NCBI RefSeq assembly: GCF_030816115.1
Contig: NZ_JAUSXQ010000001.1
Location: 248,001 to 312,000, forward strand
Direction: 5' to 3'
DNA from: Chryseobacterium sp. W4I1
GTDB taxonomy: Bacteria; Bacteroidota; Bacteroidia; Flavobacteriales; Weeksellaceae
Length of the DNA stretch: 64,000 nt
The notes under the pieces were generated by a model that saw nothing but the letters and a program-made list of their open reading frames with translations, made no database searches and was not told the DNA's origin. The translations under genes and the position numbers were made by a program. Below are positions 52,713 through 60,672 of the stretch, one piece after another; within the stretch, counting starts at the first letter, position 1, and every line of letters starts with the position of its first letter.

Positions 52713-54866
52713 TTAATTCTTAGAAGGCTGAAACTTTGGATGTCCCACCTGCCATAAAGCAAATGAAAAGATATCTGCATATTCCTTGAAAACTACATCC
52801 ATATCACTGGTGAAATGTCCGTTTTCATAATTTACATACAATAAAACGGGTTTTCCTGAGCCTGAATTTTTCTGCAATATGGCCGCAAATTTTCCAGGTT
52901 CCCAAGGTACAATCCTGGAGTCGTTCATTCCGGTACGAATGATTACGGCAGGATATTTAACTCCTTTTTTCACTTTACTCTGGGCGTCCATTTCCAGAAG
53001 GTGCTTTGCATCTTCCTTATTTTCAATAGATCCTATTTCCGGAATCTGATTAGGTCCGTTTGCTGTAGTTTCTGAGCGCAGAGCGTTAGTCATTCCCACT
53101 TCAGCAATGGCTACGGCAAATAGGTCCGGTCTTTCAGTGATCGCTCTTCCAATAAGAACCCCTCCCATGCTTACTCCATTTCCGATCAACTTAGAAGGAG
53201 ATGTGTATTTTTGATTTACCAAATATTCCGAACATGCGATGAAATCTTTCCAGGTATTCGGTTTATTGGCTTTCATACCTGTTTTATGCCAGTTTTCACC
53301 TTTCTCGCCTCCGCCTCTTACATGGGCGATAGCAACTATAGTACCTTGTTCCAGTAATACAGATAGTCTGGTAGAAAAACGAGGTTCATAAGATATTCCA
53401 TAGCCGCCATAACCTGTAATGTAAGCCGGAGTACTGCCATCCATTTTTATATTCTTAGGATAAATAATAGAAAGAGGAACCATTACTCCGTCATGACTTT
53501 TTACTTCTACTTCTTTTACTTCATAAAGTTTATTATAATCAGGGTAGGATGTTTCAGAATTAAGGTATTTACTCTTTACTGCGTTGCCTTTTTCCGGATT
53601 ATACTCATAAGTTGTCAGTGGAGTCAGCCAGTTTACATTGTTACAATAGATATTGTCATTTTCATGGGCATTTAGGGGTAGTGAACTATTAACACCCGGT
53701 GGAAGCTGAACTTTTTTGGGTTCTAAAGTATTGATATTTATCTGATATTTATCTCTTGTAATACCATTTCCTAATGAATAGAAAAGATAATTTTTAGTAC
53801 TGTGGATTGCTATGATCACTGCATCTTTGCTCTCCGGAATAACAGTTTTTGCATTATTAATGTCTGGATTTGAGAGACTGGTCAGCGTAATCTTATAATT
53901 GGGAGCATCCTTATGAGTAAGGAGGAAAAGTTTATCTCCTGAAATATGGATGTCCGTAATATCGTCTGTAGGTTTTACAATCTGTCTCCATTTTATCTTC
54001 TTATTTTTTAATTCTGAATAAGGAGCTACAAAAATGGGACTTTCGGATTTTACGGAACTTAATCTAAGGATGATGTATTGAAAATCGTCCGTAAAACCAA
54101 TACTAGTGAACTGCTCTGTTAAAGCATCCAGTTCGGGATAATCTTCTCTTGAAGCCAGTATTTTATCTGTTTTTGAATCAGTTCCTATCTCGTGGATCAT
54201 CGCTTTCATATCCTTCAAAAGCATGTTGCTGTTTGGATCACCGGTACTCATTTTGGTATAAATGACAGATTTACCGTCTGGTGTAAACTCAAAAGAGAAT
54301 TCGCTCCAGATAGGGCCTATCTCATCTTTTAACAGTTTTTTGGTAGCAATATCTAAGATTTTAAGATTACAAATCTCGCCACCTGACTTTGACAGTAATA
54401 TAGCTATTTTCTCAGCTTTTAAATCGAGGGTGAAGTTTGTGATCTGTGTATTCTTACCAAGGGTTTCCGGATCGAATATCAAAGTTTCTTTTCCTGTAGA
54501 CAGATCCCTAGAATAAAGCTTTGAAAGGCTTTCGTGCTTTTTAGTTTTGGCGTAAAAATATAGATTTTTCCTTTGCTTTATCACTCCGAAAGAATCTCCA
54601 TTCATTTCCTGTACTTCTTTCATCCGGTTGAAAAGCTCTTCCCGGTTTGGAATTTTATCAATAATGGTATTGCTGAACTCGGACTGTGCCTTAAACCAGG
54701 ACTGTACATCTGGACTTTTAAGATCTTCCAGCCATCTGTAATTATCGGTGATTTTAGTTCCGAAATAATTGTCAACAACAGCTTTCTCGGGAGTTGACGG
54801 ATAATTATATTGTGCAGGAATTACCTGGCTTAAAAATAATCCCGTAGACAGAAAAAATTTTTTCAT
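52713..54866 (-). CDS. Prolyl oligopeptidase family serine peptidase (S9A), exported
   Basis: 717 residues with signal peptide (MKKFFLSTGLFLSQVIPAQ). N-terminal seven-bladed propeller region (FFLSTG to about 430), then the alpha/beta-hydrolase domain. Ser in IGNGVSMGGVLIGRAITERP, Asp in RTGMNDSRIVPWEPGKFAA and His in ENGHFTSDMD give the complete triad; YGGYGISYEPRFS is the oxyanion-hole segment. It cleaves short peptides after proline in the periplasm. Confidence 0.95.
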   Translation of the reverse strand: MKKFFLSTGLFLSQVIPAQYNYPSTPEKAVVDNYFGTKITDNYRWLEDLKSPDVQSWFKAQSEFSNTIIDKIPNREELFNRMKEVQEMNGDSFGVIKQRKNLYFYAKTKKHESLSKLYSRDLSTGKETLIFDPETLGKNTQITNFTLDLKAEKIAILLSKSGGEICNLKILDIATKKLLKDEIGPIWSEFSFEFTPDGKSVIYTKMSTGDPNSNMLLKDMKAMIHEIGTDSKTDKILASREDYPELDALTEQFTSIGFTDDFQYIILRLSSVKSESPIFVAPYSELKNKKIKWRQIVKPTDDITDIHISGDKLFLLTHKDAPNYKITLTSLSNPDINNAKTVIPESKDAVIIAIHSTKNYLFYSLGNGITRDKYQININTLEPKKVQLPPGVNSSLPLNAHENDNIYCNNVNWLTPLTTYEYNPEKGNAVKSKYLNSETSYPDYNKLYEVKEVEVKSHDGVMVPLSIIYPKNIKMDGSTPAYITGYGGYGISYEPRFSTRLSVLLEQGTIVAIAHVRGGGEKGENWHKTGMKANKPNTWKDFIACSEYLVNQKYTSPSKLIGNGVSMGGVLIGRAITERPDLFAVAIAEVGMTNALRSETTANGPNQIPEIGSIENKEDAKHLLEMDAQSKVKKGVKYPAVIIRTGMNDSRIVPWEPGKFAAILQKNSGSGKPVLLYVNYENGHFTSDMDVVFKEYADIFSFALWQVGHPKFQPSKN

Positions 54867-54910
54867 TGTTTATTTCTTGTAAGTGTGATAAATTTAATAC
54901 TGCAAATGTA

Positions 54911-55493
54911 CTAAACTTCATCCTTCGAAATCCATTTCCCCACATTGGGAGCCTGATAATTTTTCATTTTTTCCAAAAGCTCATCAATACTGTTACTTAT
55001 CAAAAAGCATATCACGATTCACTTGCTTTAAAAATCCTTTATTAACCATGGTTTGAACTAATCTTATTAAATCATCATAAAACCCGTCAATATTCAGAAT
55101 CCCGATCGGTTTTTTATGAAGTCCAAGCTGGGCCCAGGTGATCATTTCAAAAAACTCTTCCAGGGTTCCATAACCTCCGGGGAGAACGATCACACCGTCA
55201 CAGAGATCATTCATTTTCATTTTCCTTTCGTGCATGGTTTCTACGATGATCAATTCCGTAAGATTTTTATGGGCAATTTCTTTAGACTGCAGGAATTGAG
55301 GCAGAACGCCTATTGCTTTTCCTCCCTCGCTTAAAACTCCATCTGCCACTGTTCCCATCAAACCTACATCTGCACCGCCATAGATCAGCTGAATTTGTTG
55401 TTTAGCAAAGGTTTGCCCAAGCAGGAAGGCCTGGTTTTTATAAATATCGTCTGTACCGAAACTTGATCCGCAGAATACGGTTATATTTTTCAT
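54911..55493 (-). pseudogene. LOG family protein (TIGR00730 type), frameshifted at a T-run
   Basis: Seen in the first frame: ITVFCGSSFGTDDIY, YGGADVGLMGTVADG, HERKMKMNDLCDGVIVLPGG and YGTLEEFFEMITWAQLG, the PGGxGTxxE motif of lonely-guy phosphoribohydrolases. This frame ends after 166 residues (54993). Removing one T from the five-T run (55002-55006 on the plus strand as A) gives MLLISNSIDELLEKMKNYQA and a stop at 54911, restoring the normal length of about 194. Family role: release of cytokinin-like nucleobases or nucleotide turnover. The C-terminal lesion may be a sequencing error. Confidence 0.8.
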
Positions 55494-55567
55494 ATTTGAA
55501 TAATATTTAAATTAAAAATATCCAAAATCATACGACTTTGGATATTCAATATAGCAATTTTACAAAT

Positions 55568-57010
55568 TTATTTTAAAGGAATATTCGCTAAAATATCTTT
55601 AGTGAAGCTCCAGAACTTTTGTGCTGAAGGGATATTCGCTTTCTCATCCGGAGAATGCGCTCCTCTGATCGTGGGTCCGAAACTTACCATTTCCATTTCA
55701 GGGTAATTGGCTCCAATGATACCACACTCCAAGCCTGCGTGGCAAGCAACTACGTGTGGTTTTTTACCAAACTTTTCTGTATAGATCTTTTCCATAATCT
55801 GTACAATCTCAGAACCTGGTTTTGGTTTCCATCCCGGATAAGAACCGCTGAATTCTACCTTCATGCCGGCTAATTCTGCAACAGATTTTAATTGCTCTGC
55901 CACAGAATATTTAGATGAATCTACAGAAGACCTGGTAAGGTTTAAAATTTTAAGCTCTCCGCCTTTTAATTCCACTCTTGCAACGTTGTTGGATGCTTCT
56001 ACAAGATCCTTTACGTCCGGGCTCATTCTGTAAACCCCGTTGTGAAGAGATTTTAAAGTCAGAATAATCTTTTTTGAATCTTCTTCAGAAATCGCTTTAT
56101 CAGAAGTTGTAGAATTTTCAATATTGATCTGGATGCCAGGTTCAACGTTAGCAAATTCTTCTAAAATTTCTTTTTTAAGAACCGTTGCTGTTTCGATAAA
56201 CTCCTGAGCATTTCTCACAGAAACCAATGCCGCACCTTCTCTCGGAATTGCATTTCTCAATCCGCCTCCGTCTACAGAGATCAGCTGGATGTTCTGCTGT
56301 TCCAAACCTTTATAAAGAAGTCTTCCAAGAATAATATTGGAGTTTCCGAAACCTTTGTGGATATCCATTCCTGAATGTCCTCCCTGAAGTCCCTTCACTT
56401 CAATCCTTACAATCTGCCCTTTTGCGGCTTCTGTTGTATAATTTTGAGTAATGGTAACATCAACACCGCCTGCACAGCCGATATCGATCTCATCATCCTC
56501 TTCTGTATCTAAATTTAGCAAAATTTTTCCCGTTAATTGCCCCGGTTTTAAGCCTATGGCACCTGTCATTCCCGTTTCTTCATCAATGGTGAAAAGGGCT
56601 TCCAGATCAGGATGCGGAATATCTGAACTTTCAAGAATAGACATAATTGTAGCTACACCTAGACCATTGTCGGCACCTAAAGTAGTTCCTTTAGCCTTTA
56701 CCCAGTCCCCGTCAATCTCCATTTTGATTCCTTCTGTGTCGAAATCAAAATTAACATCATTGTTCTTCTGGCATACCATATCCAGGTGCGACTGAAGCAC
56801 AATAGACTTACGGTTTTCCATCCCCGCAGTAGCCGGTTTTTTGATGATAACGTTTCCTACTTCATCTACAGTAGTTTCCAATCCTAAATTTTCACCAAAT
56901 TCTTTGATGAAAGCAATGACTCTTTCTTCTTTTTTAGACGGCCTTGGAACTGCATTTAATCTGGAGAAATTTTTCCAGATAATCTGCGGTTCTATATTAG
57001 ATAATTCCAT
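55568..57010 (-). CDS. pepD: Aminoacyl-histidine dipeptidase (Xaa-His, M20C)
   Basis: 480 residues. Metal ligands in VLQSHLDMVCQKN (His/Asp), GTTLGADNGLGVATIMS (bridging Asp), TIDEETGMTGAIGL (Glu pair), GGHSGMDIHKGFGNSN (lid domain) and a late HAGLECG and GAHSPDEK. Length fits PepD, the beta-alanyl-histidine (carnosine) dipeptidase. No signal peptide: cytoplasmic. Probably uses zinc to hydrolyse dipeptides for nutrition. Confidence 0.95.
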   Translation of the reverse strand: MELSNIEPQIIWKNFSRLNAVPRPSKKEERVIAFIKEFGENLGLETTVDEVGNVIIKKPATAGMENRKSIVLQSHLDMVCQKNNDVNFDFDTEGIKMEIDGDWVKAKGTTLGADNGLGVATIMSILESSDIPHPDLEALFTIDEETGMTGAIGLKPGQLTGKILLNLDTEEDDEIDIGCAGGVDVTITQNYTTEAAKGQIVRIEVKGLQGGHSGMDIHKGFGNSNIILGRLLYKGLEQQNIQLISVDGGGLRNAIPREGAALVSVRNAQEFIETATVLKKEILEEFANVEPGIQINIENSTTSDKAISEEDSKKIILTLKSLHNGVYRMSPDVKDLVEASNNVARVELKGGELKILNLTRSSVDSSKYSVAEQLKSVAELAGMKVEFSGSYPGWKPKPGSEIVQIMEKIYTEKFGKKPHVVACHAGLECGIIGANYPEMEMVSFGPTIRGAHSPDEKANIPSAQKFWSFTKDILANIPLK

Positions 57011-57040
57011 GAACTTTTATTTTTATCAAAATTACAAAAT

Positions 57041-57074
57041 AAAAAATGCTTCCGTGAATTCAGAAGCATTTTTT
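57041..57074 (-). terminator. Terminator of the 57120 gene
   Basis: AAAAAATGCTTC / GAAGCATTTTTT 12-bp stem with a 10-base loop, downstream of the minus-strand lipoprotein gene. Confidence 0.75.
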
Positions 57075-57119
57075 ATAGTTCATATGTGGGTAAAAAGCAG
57101 GATTATTTTCTTGTTTTTC

Positions 57120-57611
57120 CTAACATCCACATTCTCCGTAAATAGGAAGAGTTTCTACGGTACCATCAGGTTTTTCAATCGTCAGTGTACCTTCAAATAA
57201 TAAAGCTTCTTCCTTTTTTATTTTTTTGCCTTTTATGGAAATTTTATAGTTATCGCTTTCAATTTCTTTCGTCAGCTCCTCGTCCACTTCCATATCACTT
57301 GATGAAATAAGATTCATTGCCAGTCTTTTGCCATCGAGCTTCATATAAGCCGTTTTTCCTGCATCATCGGCATAAATGTATTTCTCTGCTTCAAAATCAG
57401 CCTTATTTTTTGCAAAATAACATGAGCATTCCTTGATTTCTTTCGGGAAGGGAATAATGTCTACCAGTATCTTCCCTGAAGCAGTTTCTGTTTTAGCAGA
57501 ATCTTTCACCAGATGTAAAGAATCTGTAGTAGTAGAATTCTGAACGGTTTCTTTATCTTTTTTACAGGCGGTCAAAAGTAACGCTGAAAAGAAAATGATT
57601 AAATATTTCAT
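57120..57611 (-). CDS. Hypothetical lipoprotein
   Basis: 163 residues, signal MKYLIIFFSALLLTACKKDK with lipobox ending in Cys16. Mature protein has ECSCYFAKNKADFEAEKYIY and ends IYGECGC, so two Cys pairs that may form disulfides. Beta-rich centre. Family not recognised. It is 19 bp downstream of the 57631 gene on the same strand, thus probably co-transcribed. Confidence 0.7.
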   Translation of the reverse strand: MKYLIIFFSALLLTACKKDKETVQNSTTTDSLHLVKDSAKTETASGKILVDIIPFPKEIKECSCYFAKNKADFEAEKYIYADDAGKTAYMKLDGKRLAMNLISSSDMEVDEELTKEIESDNYKISIKGKKIKKEEALLFEGTLTIEKPDGTVETLPIYGECGC

Positions 57612-57630
57612 TGTCTGTGGTTTTTATTTA

Positions 57631-58236
57631 TTAGCCTCTTGCTCTTTCCAGAAGAACCATCATCAGTAAGGATAAGATTACTAAACTTTCGTCTTCGTCA
57701 TTAATATCAATCATTCTGTCAAGTTGAAACCTTCTTCCGAAGAACGACGGCATTTTTTTTAGTTTAAAATATTCTTTTCCGTCCATACCTCTTACAGTAT
57801 AAGCCGGATTAAGAAAATATCCGGTAAACATACCTATAATTGGAATCTCGCTTACCATTCCATCAAAGAACTTTGTCCACGCATTATCTTCTGTAACTGT
57901 GAATTTTTGCTGATCGTTTGAGTCAAGGATATCATAACTGGATTTCCAGATAGAACGCATTCCTTTTCTGGCCAGTCTTCCATAATTTTTGTTATCGGTA
58001 AGGTCATTTAAAGAATAAGACGCATTGAAATCGATCCATTGATTGGCTTTAATCCTGAAAAGCTCCTGGGATTTACTTTCGTCATTGAAAACAATAACAT
58101 CCTCCTTCAGTTTAAACATTTTCTGGCGGACATACGCTACATAACTCCCATTTTTGTCAGTTATATTAAAGTCACTTGCCAAAGTGGAGATCTTGAATTT
58201 GAAATCCAGGGGATAGTTTAGATTTTTAAGTACCAT
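57631..58236 (-). CDS. LURP-one-related/tubby-like beta-barrel protein
   Basis: 201 residues. A 12-stranded-type pattern (FNITDKNGSYVAYVRQKMFK, KLKEDVIVFNDESKSQELFR, SYDILDSNDQQKFTVTEDN, NPAYTVRGMDGKEYFKLKKM) matches the LURP-one/scramblase (tubby C-terminal-like) fold of bacterial YxjI-type proteins, with a terminal hydrophobic helix (LVILSLLMMVLLERARG) like the tubby central helix. No signal peptide. Possible lipid or signal binding; no function shown. Confidence 0.7.
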   Translation of the reverse strand: MVLKNLNYPLDFKFKISTLASDFNITDKNGSYVAYVRQKMFKLKEDVIVFNDESKSQELFRIKANQWIDFNASYSLNDLTDNKNYGRLARKGMRSIWKSSYDILDSNDQQKFTVTEDNAWTKFFDGMVSEIPIIGMFTGYFLNPAYTVRGMDGKEYFKLKKMPSFFGRRFQLDRMIDINDEDESLVILSLLMMVLLERARG

Positions 58237-58289
58237 TAGTTTATTTTTTTCATATTAGAACCCCAAAGATAGAGGTTTTTTTAGAATGA

Positions 58290-58427
58290 AGGAGTAAGAA
58301 TTTAGGCATCAGATTTGAGACACAAGATATAAGACTTTAGACTGAGGTTGAGATTAGGGAGGGAAATGTGAATGGTGAATTTGTTTCACAGTGAATGGTG
58401 AATTTTAGAATGAGGAAATATGAGATA
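58290..58427. repeat. Degenerate purine-rich intergenic repeat (family copy D, first part)
   Basis: aggcatcagatttgagacac, agactttagactgaggttg and two copies of gtgaatggtgaatttt/g. Modules match copies A-C. Continues after the heptamer array with cactcaaactctccgacact at 58628-58647, which is the reverse orientation. Confidence 0.55.
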
Positions 58428-58544
58428 GAATAAAGAATAAATAATAAAGAATAAATAATAAAGAATAAAGAATAAAGAATAAAGAATAAAGAATAAAGAA
58501 TAAAGAAAAGAATAAAGAATAAAGAATAAAGAATAAAGAATAAA
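58428..58544 (+). repeat. Tandem heptamer array GAATAAA (16 units)
   Basis: Fourteen GAATAAA and two TAATAAA units in phase, with one five-base unit (GAAAA) at 58505-58509; 117 bp in all. The array ends 150 bp before the recR start and is non-coding. Such arrays change copy number by slippage. Confidence 0.92.
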
Positions 58545-58681
58545 GAGATAAGATGTTAGATTTCGGACAAGGACTTACTTTTTACATTTTAACTTTTCTG
58601 AACATTTTTCATGCCCTTTTTTAAACTCCTAAACACTCAAACTCTCCGACACTCAAACTCGTATCTCTCAACAATATTCCT

Positions 58682-58689
58682 TATTTTTG
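58682..58689 (+). promoter_or_regulatory. -7 box (TATTTTTG) of recR, leaderless arrangement
   Basis: The octamer ends five bases before ATG 58695. Transcription would start at or next to the A of ATG. The same geometry occurs at 24765-24778. Confidence 0.6.
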
Positions 58690-58694
58690 TACTT

Positions 58695-59306
58695 ATGGAT
58701 TACCCTAGTAAAGTTTTGGCAAAAGCCGTCGATGAAATTTCAGGGCTGCCCGGAATTGGCAGGAAAACAGCTTTGAGATTGGCCTTACATCTGCTAAAAC
58801 AACCCAGCTCCAGAGCTGTAAGTCTTGGAAACTCAGTGATCAACCTTGTCAATGAAATAAAATACTGCAAAGACTGTCATAATTTTTCTGATTTTGAAGT
58901 CTGTGAAATCTGCAGTAATGAAAAAAGAAATGGCGAGGTGATCTGTATTGTGGAAGATGTACGTGATGTAATCGCTATTGAAAACACAGGAAAATTTACA
59001 GGGAAATATCTGATCTTGGGAGGAAAGATATCACCAATGGAAGGAATAGGACCTAATCAGCTTAATATTCCAAGCATTGAAAAAAAACTGAATGAGGGCA
59101 CTGTAAAAGAATTCATTTTTGCATTGAGTGCTACAATGGAAGGAGATACAACAGCTTATTATATTTACAAAAAATTTAAAAATCTGAATGTAAATTTTTC
59201 AAGCATTGCCAGAGGAATATCGGTAGGGGATGAGCTGGAATATGCAGATGAGGTGTCCCTGGGAAGATCAATTATCAACAGGTTGCCATACAACGAAAGA
59301 GATTAA
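58695..59306 (+). CDS. recR: Recombination mediator RecR
   Basis: 203 residues from ATG 58695 (MDYPSKVLAKAVDEISGLPG); the longer frame to 58611 has no family support. Helix-hairpin-helix ISGLPGIGRKTALRLALHLL, C4 zinc finger YCKDCHNFSDFEVCEICSN, Toprim ICIVEDVRDVIAIENTGKF and YLILGGKISPMEGIGPNQL. Works with RecO to load RecA at gaps. The GT2 gene begins one base after the stop codon. Confidence 0.96.
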   Translation: MDYPSKVLAKAVDEISGLPGIGRKTALRLALHLLKQPSSRAVSLGNSVINLVNEIKYCKDCHNFSDFEVCEICSNEKRNGEVICIVEDVRDVIAIENTGKFTGKYLILGGKISPMEGIGPNQLNIPSIEKKLNEGTVKEFIFALSATMEGDTTAYYIYKKFKNLNVNFSSIARGISVGDELEYADEVSLGRSIINRLPYNERD

Positions 59307-59307
59307 T

Positions 59308-60141
59308 ATGAAGCTGTCCATAATTATCGTTAATTATAATGTGACCAGGCTGTTGAGAAGCTGTCTTCTGTCTATTCAGAAATATATGGAAGGAGGATAT
59401 TATGAGGTAATTGTTATAGATAATGCCTCTACAGATGCTTCCTGGAACGATCTTATTCCTGAATTTCCTACAGTACATTTTATATCTTCTGAAAAGAACG
59501 AAGGTTTTGCAGTTGCTAACAACAAAGCTGTAAAAACCGCAGCCGGAGAATATGTGCTGCTTCTCAATCCGGATACGGAGCTGGAAGGATCTTATATGAA
59601 AGAACTTCTGGATTTTGCTGATTCCAAAGTAGATTTTGGATGTCTTGGGGTGAGAATGCATGATGCAGATGGTCATTTTTTACCGGAAAGCAAACGTTCT
59701 GTACCGGATATGTTCAATTCGTTTGAAAAGCTATTTACCAATTTTAAAAGAAGCAATTCAAAATCCTATTACCGTAGCGATATTGATGAAAATGCAGTGG
59801 CAGAAGTAGATGTCGTTACCGGAGCATTTTTATTGGTTAAAAAAGAAAGGTACGAGAAAGTGGGTGGCCTTGATGAAGCTTACTTTATGTACGGGGAAGA
59901 TATTGATCTGTGCTATACATTGTTGAAGAATGGCTATAAAAACTATTATTACGGAAAAGCATCCATTCTTCACCACAAAGGAGAAAGTTCCATTAAAGAT
60001 GAAGTGTATCTCGATCGGTTTTATGGGGCCATGCAGATCTTTATAGATAAATATTACAAGGAATCCAAACCCATGCAGTATTCGTTTTTAAAAGCAGGTT
60101 TGAAGCTTCGCCATAAAATAGAGAAGATCAAGTTAAAATAA
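59308..60141 (+). CDS. Glycosyltransferase family 2
   Basis: 277 residues from ATG 59308 (MKLSIIIVNYNVTRLLRSCL). GT-A fold: YEVIVIDNASTDASWNDL, EGFAVANNKAVKTAAGEYVL, LLNPDTELEGSYMKELLDF (D-x-D equivalent), GAFLLVKKERYEKVGGLDEA and YMYGEDIDLCYTLLKNGY (acceptor motif, ED). The pattern is that of rhamnosyltransferase-like GT2 enzymes adding sugars to cell-surface glycans. Co-transcribed with recR. A terminator follows at 60143-60170. Confidence 0.9.
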   Translation: MKLSIIIVNYNVTRLLRSCLLSIQKYMEGGYYEVIVIDNASTDASWNDLIPEFPTVHFISSEKNEGFAVANNKAVKTAAGEYVLLLNPDTELEGSYMKELLDFADSKVDFGCLGVRMHDADGHFLPESKRSVPDMFNSFEKLFTNFKRSNSKSYYRSDIDENAVAEVDVVTGAFLLVKKERYEKVGGLDEAYFMYGEDIDLCYTLLKNGYKNYYYGKASILHHKGESSIKDEVYLDRFYGAMQIFIDKYYKESKPMQYSFLKAGLKLRHKIEKIKLK

Positions 60142-60142
60142 A

Positions 60143-60170
60143 AAAGCAGTTCAAATTATTGAACTGCTTT
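60143..60170. terminator. Bidirectional terminator
   Basis: AAAGCAGTTCAA / TTGAACTGCTTT 12-bp stem, ATTA loop, T-run on the plus strand. Confidence 0.85.
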
Positions 60171-60195
60171 TGTTTTATGTAAGATAAGTCTTGTA

Positions 60196-60540
60196 TTACT
60201 TAGCCGGAGCTACCGGTGTTGTTGTAGTGGAGGCTGGAGCTGACTGCTTTTGTGCAGGAACTTCTTTCTTCACTGGTTGCTGCTGTGCAGGAACTGCTGC
60301 AGAAGGTTTACCTGTGATCACAACGCTTATCAGGATAAGAACGATGATTACTGAGCCAAGAGTCCATGTTGCTTTTTCCATGAAATCATTGGTTCTCTGT
60401 ACGCCAAACTGTGCAGATGATGCTCCTCCGAAAGTACTGGAAAGACCTCCTCCTTTTGGATTTTGAGCCATAACGATGATCACCAATAAAACGCTGGCGA
60501 TCATAACAAGAACCATCAATAGTGTAAATATAGTATCCAT
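60196..60540 (-). CDS. secG: Preprotein translocase subunit SecG
   Basis: 114 residues. Two transmembrane helices (TIFTLLMVLVMIASVLLVII and TLGSVIIVLILISVVI) separated by the SecG loop MAQNPKGGGLSSTFGGASSA, then a low-complexity Ala/Pro/Gln/Lys tail ending TTTTPVAPAK. Accessory part of the SecYEG channel. A candidate ORF in the opposite strand (60191-60466) is an artefact of the repetitive tail. Confidence 0.93.
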   Translation of the reverse strand: MDTIFTLLMVLVMIASVLLVIIVMAQNPKGGGLSSTFGGASSAQFGVQRTNDFMEKATWTLGSVIIVLILISVVITGKPSAAVPAQQQPVKKEVPAQKQSAPASTTTTPVAPAK

Positions 60541-60626
60541 TAATTCTGATATCTTTTTGAATGGGCAAATTTAATCTTTTTTTACCGAATGACAAAAAAA
60601 AGAACCCGCTAAATGTTATTAAAAAT

Positions 60627-60654
60627 AAAAACGGCAGCAGACGCTGCCGTTTTT
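60627..60654. terminator. Terminator between secG and the M16 genes
   Basis: AAAAACGGCAGC / GCTGCCGTTTTT 12-bp stem, AGAC loop, with T-run on both sides. Confidence 0.85.
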
Positions 60655-60672
60655 ATTATAAAAAAGTCTGTT

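Noticed and set aside
58428..58544. CRISPR-like repeat array
   Set aside because: Units are seven bases with no spacers; it is a simple tandem repeat and there are no cas genes.
60191..60466. Plus-strand ORF opposite secG
   Set aside because: Composition (Ala, Gly, Cys, Val runs) is explained by the antisense of SecG's repetitive Ala/Pro/Gln/Lys tail.
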